Of a stretch of 64,000 bases of DNA, positions 17,584 through 26,493 are shown in pieces. Position 1 is the stretch's first letter, and each line of letters starts with the position of its first letter. The translations under genes and the position numbers were made by a program. Source of the DNA: Candidatus Latescibacterota bacterium. GTDB taxonomy: Bacteria > Latescibacterota > UBA2968 > GCA-2709665. The stretch lies in contig JAAXHE010000238.1 of assembly GCA_012271065.1 (NCBI GenBank), positions 4,929 through 68,928 of the forward strand. Direction: 5' to 3'. The notes under the pieces are model-generated. The model was not told where the DNA came from. It made no database searches and saw nothing but the letters and a program-made list of their open reading frames with translations.

Positions 17584-18324
17584 ATGGGGACCCGGGTGGA
17601 TGGAATCGAAATGACCCCGATAGACTACGGCCGCTCGTTCCTCATCGGGAAGGGTTCGGTCAATGAGGTGCGCTTCTGGATCGAGTCGCGTACCCGCGTC
17701 GTGGACGAATGGACGGGGACCTGCGAGGAGTTCTATCAGACCGCTTCCTGCAAGAGCGAGAATACCTTTCACCGGAAGGACCTGTTCAAGCAGGACAACT
17801 ACGACTTCCTGCCGATTTTCAGCGCGAAGTACGGTCTCATCTTCCGGCGTCCGGTTTGCCTGAACGACCACTACCGAGAAACACGGCCGTACTCAGCGAT
17901 GTTCGGCGGTTATGATCTCCATCTCGTGGAAGGCGCGAGCGTTCGTAAATTGCCTTCGAACGCGTCCATCCGCGAGGAAACCTACCGCTTCGCGCCGCTG
18001 GTCTCGCAGACCGAAATCCGCAATGACGATTCCGGACTCAGCGCCCTGATCGAATGTCCGGTGAAGACGATGAACACCCGCCGCGAGGACGATCGCTACC
18101 AGGTCGATACCGGTCCGATCGCCTTTCCGGATCTCTCGAGACGGCCTGAACGGCTTGTCGACTGCCTGTCGCTCGCCTTCGTGGCGTTCAATACACCGCA
18201 CTTTGCCGACTTCGTGATCGAAGCGCCCACCGCCGTCGATCCCGCAAATCCCGATCTGAAAGTCCACCACTACTCGAAGATCGTCAGCCTCCCCGCGCGC
18301 AACCGGGTCTTCGCGGTGGAGTAG
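17584..18324 (+). CDS. Unknown protein, parent of the duplicated 3' end
   Basis: 246 residues from ATG 17584; a TTG at 17509 overlapping the previous stop would add 25 residues of poor quality. I do not recognise the family. The protein is globular, without signal peptide or membrane segments, rich in aromatic and charged residues, and ends KIVSLPARNRVFAVE. Its last 63 bases reappear at 22411-22473 with 6 mismatches, in a truncated in-frame copy. It may belong with the Gfo/Idh/MocA gene just upstream (sugar metabolism), but nothing in its sequence proves this. Confidence 0.7.
   Translation: MGTRVDGIEMTPIDYGRSFLIGKGSVNEVRFWIESRTRVVDEWTGTCEEFYQTASCKSENTFHRKDLFKQDNYDFLPIFSAKYGLIFRRPVCLNDHYRETRPYSAMFGGYDLHLVEGASVRKLPSNASIREETYRFAPLVSQTEIRNDDSGLSALIECPVKTMNTRREDDRYQVDTGPIAFPDLSRRPERLVDCLSLAFVAFNTPHFADFVIEAPTAVDPANPDLKVHHYSKIVSLPARNRVFAVE
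18262..18324 (+). repeat. Direct repeat, left copy (3' end of gene 17584-18324)
   Basis: This 63-base stretch, including the stop codon, matches 22411-22473 at 57 of 63 positions by my alignment. Similarity between the two loci starts further upstream (17974 against 22333) but is interrupted by about 200 bases missing from the right copy. The two copies bracket the left half of the accessory island. Confidence 0.85.
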
Positions 18325-18374
18325 GACATGCAGGCAGACGTCCACATTCTGAAGATCTCCACTATGGAGGAAGA

Positions 18375-19001
18375 ATGAGCATACGCAGATCCATATTCGG
18401 ACCGTCAAAGGACGAAATCTGGAGGCAGATTGCGTCAGATATAGAGGGTGAATTTGTCGACGGGGGATTCTGGGGAGAGAATGCCGTTACGTACAACCAC
18501 GGTGAGTGGCGGATCGTCCTCGATACCCGTACGGAGTCAACCTATTCGGGAACGATGATGATGACAGTGCAGTACACCCGGATGCGGGCGCCGTTCGTCA
18601 ACAAGGACGGTCTCTACTTCGATATTTCACTCGAAGGATTCTTGAGTTCGATCGGTAGACTCTTCGGTATGCGGGACATCGTTATCGGCGATCGGTTTTT
18701 TGACGACCGGTTCCTGATCAAGGGTAACAACCCGGAAAAGATCAAGCTGTTGCTGGCCGATGAAAGGATACGGGAGTTGATCCGGAAACAGCCGAAGGTA
18801 CATCTCCGGATTAAAGACGACGAAGGCATGTTCGGGACTGACTTTCCTGACGGTGTCGATCAGTTGTATTTTGAGTGCGCCGGCGTTATCAAGGAGACCG
18901 AAGCATTGAAGGATCTCTTCGAATTGTTCTGCAGGATTCTGGAGCGCCTGGTCCAGATCGACTCGGCGTACGAGGACGATCCCAATGTCAGATTGAAGTA
19001 G
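18375..19001 (+). CDS. Unknown cytoplasmic protein, DUF3137-like in outline
   Basis: 208 residues. The ATG at 18375 is preceded by GGAGGAAG (from 18366), a near-perfect ribosome site, so the start is firm. No signal peptide or membrane helix. A core of the form IGDRFFDDRFLIKGN...KIKLLLADERIRELI...LRIKDDEG is reminiscent of DUF3137-like proteins, where a short folded domain tests a displayed region, but this is only a resemblance in layout. It follows the 17584 gene by 50 bases and begins the accessory stretch. Function unknown. Confidence 0.75.
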   Translation: MSIRRSIFGPSKDEIWRQIASDIEGEFVDGGFWGENAVTYNHGEWRIVLDTRTESTYSGTMMMTVQYTRMRAPFVNKDGLYFDISLEGFLSSIGRLFGMRDIVIGDRFFDDRFLIKGNNPEKIKLLLADERIRELIRKQPKVHLRIKDDEGMFGTDFPDGVDQLYFECAGVIKETEALKDLFELFCRILERLVQIDSAYEDDPNVRLK

Positions 19002-19064
19002 CCGATACGTCCGGTGCGCCCGCACAATCCGTAAGGTGATCCGGTTCGGCAACTCGCGATTAAC

Positions 19065-19092
19065 CAGGCAATGTCGGCACGATCATTGCCTG
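19065..19092. repeat. 9-bp inverted repeat downstream of 18375 gene
   Basis: CAGGCAATG (19065-19073) and CATTGCCTG (19084-19092) form a perfect 9-base dyad with a 10-base loop, just ahead of the hairpin/promoter-like element at 19097. No T-run follows, so it is a weak terminator candidate; an operator is equally possible. Confidence 0.5.
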
Positions 19093-19096
19093 TTCC

Positions 19097-19133
19097 ATGC
19101 CCCTTGACAGTGCGTCTTAAGGGCGTTTATTGT
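19097..19133 (+). promoter_or_regulatory. Hairpin/promoter-like element, copy A
   Basis: ATGCCCCTTGACAG begins at 19097. TTGACA (19104-19109) and TATTGT (19128-19133) are separated by 18 bases, matching a sigma-70 -35/-10 pair. The same bases can fold as GCCCCTTGAC / GTCTTAAGGGC around a five-base loop, followed by TTTATT, which is also the layout of an intrinsic terminator. It lies between the 18375 gene and the broken AAA gene (19273). Two relatives lie at 22504 and 27073. Confidence 0.6.
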
Positions 19134-19272
19134 AGACAGTTGCCCTTGAGTCAGTCACATTGAACTCTGGATTGCGGCCGCGACGTGGATACCGAATTCT
19201 ACGGTCACGTACTCGACTATCAGAGCCGAGTACCGAATGACGGTCGACAATTGAAATGAAGGGTGCATTAAA

Positions 19273-20564
19273 ATGATTACACAAATTGAGATCGGGGGCT
19301 ACCGGCTACTTGACGAATTCAAGGCGGATTTCACGCCGCTCACGGTGGTCATTGGTGCGAACGCGGTCGGTAAGAGTACACTTATTGATTGTTTGCAACT
19401 GATCGGCGAATGTTGCGAGGTCCCGCTCAATACGGCAATAGGTTGGCATTATGGGGCGGCGTCAATACTTACCTCGGGTATTGTCAACAAAGAGTTGACG
19501 TGGAACATCACTTTTAGTCACCCCGCCGTATCGGACATTCTACACTTTGACGAAGAAAAGTCGCTGGTTTACGAGGTCGCATTAGTCCCAGATACTCAGT
19601 ACCAAATGCGAGCCCGATACGAAGTTCTCAGAAATCAAGATCCATCACCTGGACATGTCGAACCCTTCAAGTTCTTGGAGGCGACCCCGTATCGGCAGCA
19701 GTTATTTGACAGAAGGCAGGGCAAGTTTACACAGTTCGATGAAGCGCTGCCGTCAACTGAAAGTGTACGTGAGTCCGATTCCACAGAAACTGCTCATCCA
19801 AACGTCCCGGCACAGACCGCGAAACAGGAAGTGGCCTTGCTACTTTCGCAGATTCGGTTCTTCAACGAGTTTCCTGTTCCATCCTTAGTGCGGGTTCTGT
19901 TGGCGCATATGGCGTTCTATCCTGGATTCGATGTAACTCGTTCCTCCTTGCTTCGTACAAAAGCTGCCGAGATTTCGCCAATTACTACATTGTCCAATAA
20001 TGGCGACAATCTCGGTACAGTGCTGCACGAAATACTGACTCGATATGACTACCGATCGTCGGCAGAGGAACTGCGCGAATTCCTGCGCGTTGCTTATCCG
20101 GCATTTGAGGAGATTCATTGCGATACTACCTATGGAACGCCACCGCAAGTGCTCGTGGGTGTGCGCGAGAAGGGGATGCATCGGTCCATGATCTTTGGGA
20201 CCTTTCGGATGGCATGCTGCGATTCCTGTGCCTGGCGACTGCCCTATTGAATCCGGTGCCTCGCATGCTGGTTGCAATTGACGAACCGGAATTGGGCTTA
20301 CATCCCCGATTGTTGCCCATTGTCGCGGAGATGATCAAGGCTGCTTCAGACCGCACCCAGGTGCTGGTGACGACGCACAGCCCGGATCTGCTCAACTGCT
20401 TCGATGTTGCTGATATCGCGGTAATGGCTCGGAATGAGGACGATGCGAAGGTCGCATGGTATCGTCCGGCGAGTCGCAAGACGCTCGTGGATATGTTGGA
20501 GAACGTCACCGCGGAGACGCTTGGTGACCTCCACCGCTCTGGCGAACTGGAGGCCGGGGCATGA
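19273..20564 (+). pseudogene. AAA family ATPase (OLD/RecF-like), frameshifted
   Basis: The first part reads in one frame from ATG 19273 to 20250 and carries the P-loop GANAVGKST (28-36). The second part continues in the -1 frame to 20564. It holds the ABC-type signature LSDGMLRFL, Walker B and D-loop in AIDEPELGLHP and the H-loop TTHSPDLL. Neither piece is a complete ATPase alone. The switch falls around 20170-20200. I see no X-XXY-YYZ slippery heptamer there, so a single-base deletion (or sequencing error) is more likely than programmed frameshifting. Such SMC-like ATPases usually pair with a Toprim nuclease in phage-defence operons, and a DUF4276 gene overlaps its end (20561). Confidence 0.85.
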
Positions 20565-21170
20565 AGGTGTGGGTGTTTGTGGAAGGTAGGTCTGACGTTG
20601 CGGCATTGGAGGCGTTGTGGGGCGGATGGAGGCAGAAACTTCGAGAAAAAGGCAGGGGCATTCAACTAATACAACTCGACAACAAGCCCAAATTCCTCAG
20701 AAAAATCGGGTCGCGAGCGACGGAAAAACTCGCAAATGACCCGTGCGATGTTGTTGTTGGCCTGCCAGACCTCTATCCGAACCGCGGCATTTCCGAGAAT
20801 TACAAACATCGGAATCTGGGGGAATTACAGGTTGTGCAAAACCGGCTCGTACGGCGTGAATTGGAAAAGACCGGTATGAGTCAAAGAGATGTTGAGAGTC
20901 ATTTAGCTAGATTTCACGCAAACGCCATGAAACATGACATGGAAGTGCTGCTCCTCGCGGCGACCTCCCGAAGAACAGAATCAAGACAGACCGCCGAAGA
21001 GAATCGTCGAGGAACTCTTCCAGAGACATCTCAAAAGATCCTATCGCGAAAATACGGATAGCCAAGCCATACTGAAAGACGCGGACCTTCACGAAATCAC
21101 GATAAAATGTCCGACATTCGGGGGCATGATCAATTGGATTGGAGAGAGGACAGGCGTCCGAGCATATTGA
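20561..21170 (+). pseudogene. DUF4276-type (Toprim-like) protein, frameshifted
   Basis: The ATG at 20561 overlaps the stop of the AAA gene by four bases. The first frame encodes VWVFVEGRSDVAALEALW, typical of the acidic first motif of Toprim-like DUF4276 proteins, then VVGLPDLYPNRG and MKHDMEVLLLAA. It then runs off into an unrelated tail ending at 21061. The family continuation (PEEQNQDRPPKRIVEELF ... FGGMINWIGERTG) is in the +1 frame from about 20964 to 21170. An extra C in the CCC at 20967-20969 would account for it. With the neighbour also broken, the pair looks like a dead ATPase/Toprim defence module; an assembly error in both genes is the alternative. Confidence 0.82.
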
Positions 21171-21635
21171 TTTCTATGGCTATTGACTGGAGGCAATGGT
21201 GACAAATACCGCATAAGAGCCTCGAATTTGGAGATGGACGTTCGGTTTATCCGCGATTGTCAGTGGATTGTAGATCTTCTATCCAATCGGAACTCCGTAC
21301 TTCATTACAGATTCAGGGGAACGAGGATTCCAGGATAATTGTCGTTTGCTTTTGTCATCCCCCACAACACTTGGATATTTCCCCCACAATAAGCCCTGAC
21401 GAATTGTGCCAGGGTTGGACCGAAGGTATATTGAACCAACAGGTATCAGAGGTCATTCGGTGGTATGAGGGAAAGGGTACCTGTTCCTTTCGTAGTAGAG
21501 GCAATTTGGGCACTGTCCCGGTCGATTGAAATTGGTGCATTTCCTTTTGTTGTCTCCTTGTTACGGATGGTTGAGCAGGGTTCAAATATCCTGGATATCT
21601 GATCATGACGCATCTTGGATCCTCTTCAATGGTCC
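21171..21635. other. Intergenic stretch, no gene supported
   Basis: About 465 bases. An open frame at 21257-21529 has no ribosome site and no protein character. A short in-frame stretch around 21200-21348 (ends NSVLHYRFRGTRIPG) looks slightly protein-like and could be a gene relic, but I cannot identify it. No hairpin with a T-run, tRNA or repeat was recognised. Confidence 0.5.
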
Positions 21636-22100
21636 TTATCGCTCATCCTGCTGAGCGACGACGATTGCATGTACGATGACGAATAGTGCAATGCCTCCGA
21701 GTCCTCCTTTGCAAAATGAGCTGCGCTTCTTGCGTTTGGTCTGTTTCTCGTATGCTTCGTTGAATCCGAGATGGTACTCAGGTCCCTTTTTCGCGATTTC
21801 TATGGCCAATTGAGAGGGTACCCTGTCAGGTCCAATGACGAAGTATCCGATACCGGTTCCTATAAGTCCTGTTAGTGCTCCGACAATGATACCGGTAGCC
21901 GCTCGGCTTGTTGTCGCTTGATCTGCTCCTCGCTTTCCGTCGATAGCTCCGTCGGCGTAGGTGTAGACCTTTGGCTTTTGGTCCTCTGTCATACTCATTA
22001 GCTGGGCGAGTCTTGTATCTTGTTTCCTCTGCTGTCCGAGTGACACCGTTGGAGCGAGCAGAGCGATTGATACCAATAACGCGGTTATATTCTTGAACAT
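21636..22100 (-). CDS. Small exported protein with glycine-zipper membrane segment
   Basis: 154 residues on the minus strand. GGGAGGATT lies just upstream of the ATG (22100), a strong ribosome site. A clean signal peptide (about 1-22, ends VSLGQQ) is followed by a polar region, then a glycine-rich hydrophobic segment (about 69-90, GIIVGALTGLIGTGIGYFVIG) of glycine-zipper type. A basic KRKKR stretch and a second hydrophobic stretch (GLGGIALFVIVHAIVV, about 130-147) close the protein. Family unknown. It is the only minus-strand gene in the island and may be a resident host gene. Confidence 0.7.
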   Translation of the reverse strand: MFKNITALLVSIALLAPTVSLGQQRKQDTRLAQLMSMTEDQKPKVYTYADGAIDGKRGADQATTSRAATGIIVGALTGLIGTGIGYFVIGPDRVPSQLAIEIAKKGPEYHLGFNEAYEKQTKRKKRSSFCKGGLGGIALFVIVHAIVVAQQDER

Positions 22101-22159
22101 GGTGCAATCCTCCCGCCTTGTTTATTCGACACTTTCGCGTTCGCTATAGCATGGTAGTG

Positions 22160-22340
22160 AGCTCCGTATTCAATGTCAAACCGGATCTGGGAAGGGTTCA
22201 GAGATTCCTCGTTGTCGCTGAAGGCAACTCGGATTCAAGGGTGATCGAGCATGCATCTAAGAATGCTGAGACCAGTCGTTGCAGATTTCTTCCACTTTGT
22301 TGACATGAAGGAAGGGTACCCATTCACTGGCGCAGGAAAC
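22160..22340 (+). pseudogene. Relic of a Toprim-domain protein (HEPN/Toprim-like)
   Basis: In one frame the DNA encodes RFLVVAEGNSDSRVIEHA, the acidic EGxSD-type first Toprim motif of the HEPN/Toprim group. From 22266 the +1 frame encodes LRPVVADFFHFVDMKEGYP followed by FTGAGN, the next conserved stretch of the same family. So one frameshift separates two pieces that belong together. After GAGN (22340) the sequence switches directly into a copy of the unknown gene's 3' end (shared junction GGAAAC). No start codon with ribosome site and no rest of the domain. It is a short decayed fragment; the family assignment rests on motif memory, not a search. Confidence 0.65.
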
Positions 22341-22473
22341 CTACCGCTTCGAGCCACTCGTCTGGTGTACCGAAATTCGAAACGGCGATCCCGGTAGACC
22401 CGATCTTAGGGTCCACCACCATTCGAAGATCGTCAGCCTCCCCGCGCGCAACCGACTGTTTGCGGTGGAGTAG
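22333..22473 (+). pseudogene. Truncated copy of the 17584-18324 gene (3' end)
   Basis: An open frame of 46 codons plus TAG that corresponds to codons about 131-149 and 227-246 of the gene at 17584, with about 75 codons missing between them. The last 63 bases are 57/63 identical to 18262-18324. There is no in-frame start: a TGA at 22306 closes the frame upstream. Its left edge coincides with the end of the Toprim relic, so it was joined by a deletion or recombination. Divergence in the 5' part suggests it derives from a paralogue rather than a fresh duplication. Confidence 0.82.
22411..22473 (+). repeat. Direct repeat, right copy
   Basis: Partner of 18262-18324 (6 mismatches in 63). The two direct repeats are about 4.1 kb apart and enclose the 18375 gene, the broken AAA/DUF4276 pair, the minus-strand exported gene and the Toprim relic. 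No terminal inverted repeats or transposase were seen beside either copy. Confidence 0.85.
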
Positions 22474-22503
22474 ACGGACGCGCTGTTAAAGTCGACCTGT
22501 GTT

Positions 22504-22540
22504 ATGCCCCTTGACAGAAAGTCTGAGGGGCATTTATTAT
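22504..22540 (+). promoter_or_regulatory. Hairpin/promoter-like element, copy B
   Basis: ATGCCCCT (22504-22511) and AGGGGCAT (22526-22533) are a perfect 8-base dyad. An inner GAC/GTC pair around the loop AGAAA strengthens the hairpin, and TTTATTAT follows. Read as a promoter it has TTGACA (22511-22516), an 18-base spacer and TATTAT (22535-22540), 72 bases before the helicase gene. Read as a terminator it would close the truncated copy ending at 22473. Copy A has the same spacing. Confidence 0.65.
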
Positions 22541-22611
22541 GCCCGATAAATCCATCCAGTAGATGGCTAAGCCATTTCTGTTGTAACCCGTTCTCGTCTG
22601 CGCGGGATTAA

Positions 22612-25600
22612 TTGGCGTTGAACGAACTCGAAATGAACAAATCGATCTCCCGACCCCAATCGCCAAGCTGCCCCTCCTGTGGTGCGCCAATGGCCCTTCG
22701 TACGGCGAAGAAGGGCCGCAATCCGGGTGAACGGTTCTGGGGTTGTACAAAGTTTCCCCGGTGCCGGGGGACGCGTCGTCTTGCTGACAATTCGGAGCCG
22801 GCGGCAACCTCACGCCGAGCGCCTGTGCCGAAACATGATCTGCTTCCGGTCGATTGGATCGAGGGCGTGCGTCGACTGAACTTCATCCCGGAGTACGTTT
22901 CGGTAGGCGCAATCCCGGGAATCCTCAAGGAACAGCTAGGACAGGACGCGCGTTTGACGAGGGCCCTCAGTCAATGCGTCCTTTTCTCGCGTCGGAGCCG
23001 AGAGCGCGGGGATGTGGACGAGTACGTCCGCTTTGCCGCCGGCCTGATTCTCAAGTTGCTGCGCCGTGGCCAAACGCCTCCGGCGACTCTGGAGGTTGAA
23101 AGGGAGGCGCTACGTGCCCACGGCTTTTTGGATCGGCAGGACGTTACCAATAGGGAAGATACCGACGTTGGATGGGTACCGCGGACAGGCTCCTCGCTAC
23201 GTTGCACGGCTGATGCCGTACTCTCGAGGATCGCCGAAAGAGCCCGTTTCATTCTAGACCCTGCTTTCGACTTTGATCCCGGGTCGGACGTATCACTGCT
23301 GCAGAGCCAGGCAGAAAGCTGGTTTCTCAATCAGTGGGTTCCAGCGGCGCTTGGGTCCACAGCCGGTCACTGGTTTACCCCGCAGGCCCCGCTGGACCGA
23401 CTGGTTGAGTCTTCGGGCGGATACGGGAACGGCGTCCGTCGCGTAGACTTTCTCTTCTGCCACCCAGGAGCTCCTCCATTCGCCATAGAGATCGACGGTC
23501 CCGAACACGATGACTCGGTCGCGGTGGACGAAGCACGCGATGAAGCATTGCGTTCAATCGGTATTGACGTCCTGCGCGTCACCAATACGGAAGTGCTCAA
23601 TGACCGTGGCGATATGCTCGACAAAATCCGTGTTCGCTGCCAGGAAGCCCTCACGGCATTCGACCGGATAAATGGCTTGGAGCGGGCCGTCGCGTCGCTC
23701 GCCCTCGACTGCGCGAACGCGGCCAGGGTCCAGTTTGCGGTCGCTCGTGCCCTGGAATACGGCTGGCTGACGCCTGACGGAAGTTGGGAGATTCACATCC
23801 AAGGGGCGGGAACACCGGCCGTGCCGGGCGTGCTGGACGCGCTTCGGTTCCTCGCAGGCATCGACGTCCTGTATGGCGGTTGTTCGGCCCCGACCAAGTG
23901 TTCCGTTCGAACGGATGACGGATTCATCGGAGCCTGGAGTCACGAAGGGGGTGGTCGGTGGGTCGAGGCTGCTGAAACCGGAACGGACGGTGAACCGCTG
24001 CGAATAAGTGTCGAAACGGCATACAGTCCGTATCATAGCATTCCACGTGAGGAACTGGATTTCGTCGTTCGCCCCGTGTACGTCCCCGCATTGATCGCTG
24101 CCGCGCAGTCGTTCGATGTGCGCAGACGGGCCGCGGTGGTCTCGACCTACGAAAAGGCTCGCGTGCCGCTCAGGATGTTCCTTCGTAACATATTTCGAAA
24201 AAAAGAATTCCGCCCGATGCAGGGACAGGCCATCTTAAACGCGCTGCGACAGACCGACAGCGTTGTGCTGCTCCAGACTGGCGGTGGTAAGAGTATCGTC
24301 TACCAGCTCGCCGGTCTGCTGATGCCCGGTGTGACGCTGGTGGTCGACCCGATAACCGCATTGATAGAAGACCAGGTTGAGGGATTACGGTCGTACGGAA
24401 TCGACAGGGCGGCTTCGGTTACCAGCTACCTTGCGGGCAGGGAAGAGCGCGCAAGTCTGCTTCGCCGGGTCGAGCGAGGCGAGTACCTGTTCGTGCTTCA
24501 CGCGCCCGAACGATTGCAGTCTCCGCAATTTCGGACGGCGCTCCGCGCACTGGCGGAGAGTACGTTCGTCAATTTGGCCGTCATCGACGAAGCGCACTGC
24601 GTATCGGAATGGGGCCACGACTTCAGGCCCGCGTACCTGAACCTCGCGAACAATCTGAGAAGGCTCGGGGTAGATGGCGAGTCCAATCCGCCTCCGCTCC
24701 TTGCGCTTACAGGAACTGCCTCGCGCGCCGTCCTGCGGGACATGCTTCTGGACCTCGGCATCGACAAAAATCGCTCGGATTCATTGATCCGTCCGGATTC
24801 GTTTGACCGTTCTGAAATCCGCTTTGATATCGTGCGCACGTCTCCGGTCGAAGACCCGTCAGCGGCCTTGCGCGGCGTACTGAACGCGCTGCCTGGAAGA
24901 TTCGGATTGCCGAGGACGGAGTTCTATCGGTCGTCGGGAGCCGATACCGCATCAGGTATCGTATTCGTTCCAACGGTTAAAGCCCGTATCTACGGGGTGC
25001 AGGATGTGCGAAGTGTGGTGCGGCACGCGACGGGCGCGGACGTCACCATCTATTCAGGCAGCCCTCCTTCGTCTGTGGACGCCGACAAGTGGGACACACG
25101 AAAGCGTGCAAATGCTGCCGACTTTAAGTCCAACCGAGTGCCCGTGCTTGTCGCGACCAAAGCTTTTGGCATGGGGATCGACAAATCGAATATCCGATAT
25201 ACTGTGCATTTTGGAATGCCAATGTCGCTTGAGAGCTTCTATCAGGAAGCTGGCCGTGCCGGGCGAGACCAAAAAACCGCGCGCGCGACAATCGTGTTTT
25301 CGGAATATGACCCGGGTCGCTCCTCAGAGTTGATCGATCCCGAACTCGATCTCGAAGCGCTTCGCGAAAAGTTCGACGTGATCAGTGGAAGTACCCGAAC
25401 GGCGGATGACCTTACGCGGGCATTATGGTTTCACCTGCAGTCATTCGGCGGTGCGGCGCGTGAAGTCGTTGATGTGACTGATCTGATGAATGCGCTGGGC
25501 GATCTCGCTTCAAGGCAACGCATCGAACGACCCTTTGAAGACGGCGATGACCGCATCAGAGCGGAGAAGGCAATCTACCGGCTACTGAGACTTGGCGTGA

Positions 25601-26493
25601 TCGACGACTATGAGGTCGAGTTCGGTTCCCGCAGGTTTGTACTTCACGTAGACGCGTTCGATTTCGATCGATGCAAGGACAGTCTGCTTGAATTCGTTCG
25701 CGCCGCGCAGCCGGGACGGATCAAGTCGCTCGTTCGCAAGGTGAACAAGATCGACACCGGGCGGGCGCGTGATGCGGCGCTTGCGCTCGCTACGATTCTG
25801 ATCGAGTTTACTTATGACCTTATCGAACGTTCGCGGCGGGGCATGATCCGCGAGGCCTTGCTCCTTGCCCGGCAGGCGCGGGGCGACGCGGAGATTCGCA
25901 TACGGCTGCTGGACTACCTTCAGGAAGGCTTTGGCGCCGAGCACATCGAAGGGCTACTTCTGAACGAGGACGTCGAGTTGGCTGCGTGGTGGGATCTTGT
26001 TTCCAAAGTGCAGTCGATCATGGATGCGGGTGAGCTTCGCGGTCTGTGCATTCGCGCGCTTGAGTCATATCCCGATCATCCGGGGCTTCTAATGACCCGC
26101 GCGCTTTCCGAAGCCATGTGCACGGATCATGATGGAACCGTGAGCGCTAGGGGCATCAGCGCCGCGATACGGTCCGGCGTAGAGAAATACGGGATTGAGC
26201 GGACGGATATCGAGGCCTTAATCGACGAGATGTACGACTTGGCCTCAACCCGCGCTGGTGATCTAGGCCCGCCGCTTACCGTCGCGCTGCTCGATTTCGT
26301 CGACGCGTCGCCGGACTATGCATACGTGGCGGAAAAGGCGATTCAGCGGGCGGTTGAACTCGATGATCCTCGCGTCAGTGCGGTAATCGCGACGTGGAAC
26401 ATTCGCGACGTTTTCGATCGATTGAAAATCGTGTCCGATCGAGTAGTCCGGCAATATGAGACGCCCGGTCTGGCAGAGGCATTGGGAGCGTAG
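22612..26493 (+). CDS. Zinc-ribbon / DUF559-type nuclease / RecQ-type helicase fusion
   Basis: 1293 residues from TTG 22612; ATG 22633 is equally possible, as neither has a strong ribosome site. N-terminus: topoisomerase-type C4 zinc ribbon (C20, C23, C45, C51). Residues about 265-345 resemble a DUF559/Vsr-type endonuclease with D279 and the E293-I-D295 motif in AIEIDGPEH. Residues about 535-900 are a RecQ-like DExH helicase: Walker A TGGGKS (556-561), DEAH (659-662), LTGTASR, ATKAFGMGIDKSNIRYTVHF and QEAGRAGRD. The last about 400 residues are helical with no RQC or HRDC domain that I can see. The combination suggests a DNA-targeting defence enzyme. Directly coupled to the coiled-coil gene at 26494. 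Codon use resembles the host's GC-rich genes. Confidence 0.88.
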   Translation: MALNELEMNKSISRPQSPSCPSCGAPMALRTAKKGRNPGERFWGCTKFPRCRGTRRLADNSEPAATSRRAPVPKHDLLPVDWIEGVRRLNFIPEYVSVGAIPGILKEQLGQDARLTRALSQCVLFSRRSRERGDVDEYVRFAAGLILKLLRRGQTPPATLEVEREALRAHGFLDRQDVTNREDTDVGWVPRTGSSLRCTADAVLSRIAERARFILDPAFDFDPGSDVSLLQSQAESWFLNQWVPAALGSTAGHWFTPQAPLDRLVESSGGYGNGVRRVDFLFCHPGAPPFAIEIDGPEHDDSVAVDEARDEALRSIGIDVLRVTNTEVLNDRGDMLDKIRVRCQEALTAFDRINGLERAVASLALDCANAARVQFAVARALEYGWLTPDGSWEIHIQGAGTPAVPGVLDALRFLAGIDVLYGGCSAPTKCSVRTDDGFIGAWSHEGGGRWVEAAETGTDGEPLRISVETAYSPYHSIPREELDFVVRPVYVPALIAAAQSFDVRRRAAVVSTYEKARVPLRMFLRNIFRKKEFRPMQGQAILNALRQTDSVVLLQTGGGKSIVYQLAGLLMPGVTLVVDPITALIEDQVEGLRSYGIDRAASVTSYLAGREERASLLRRVERGEYLFVLHAPERLQSPQFRTALRALAESTFVNLAVIDEAHCVSEWGHDFRPAYLNLANNLRRLGVDGESNPPPLLALTGTASRAVLRDMLLDLGIDKNRSDSLIRPDSFDRSEIRFDIVRTSPVEDPSAALRGVLNALPGRFGLPRTEFYRSSGADTASGIVFVPTVKARIYGVQDVRSVVRHATGADVTIYSGSPPSSVDADKWDTRKRANAADFKSNRVPVLVATKAFGMGIDKSNIRYTVHFGMPMSLESFYQEAGRAGRDQKTARATIVFSEYDPGRSSELIDPELDLEALREKFDVISGSTRTADDLTRALWFHLQSFGGAAREVVDVTDLMNALGDLASRQRIERPFEDGDDRIRAEKAIYRLLRLGVIDDYEVEFGSRRFVLHVDAFDFDRCKDSLLEFVRAAQPGRIKSLVRKVNKIDTGRARDAALALATILIEFTYDLIERSRRGMIREALLLARQARGDAEIRIRLLDYLQEGFGAEHIEGLLLNEDVELAAWWDLVSKVQSIMDAGELRGLCIRALESYPDHPGLLMTRALSEAMCTDHDGTVSARGISAAIRSGVEKYGIERTDIEALIDEMYDLASTRAGDLGPPLTVALLDFVDASPDYAYVAEKAIQRAVELDDPRVSAVIATWNIRDVFDRLKIVSDRVVRQYETPGLAEALGA

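Noticed and set aside
20160..20210. Programmed -1 frameshift in the AAA gene
   Set aside because: No X-XXY-YYZ heptamer in the zero frame and no evident downstream pseudoknot; a deletion or sequencing error fits better.
21257..21529. 90-codon open frame on the plus strand
   Set aside because: No ribosome site, unusual composition, no recognisable motif; probably chance.
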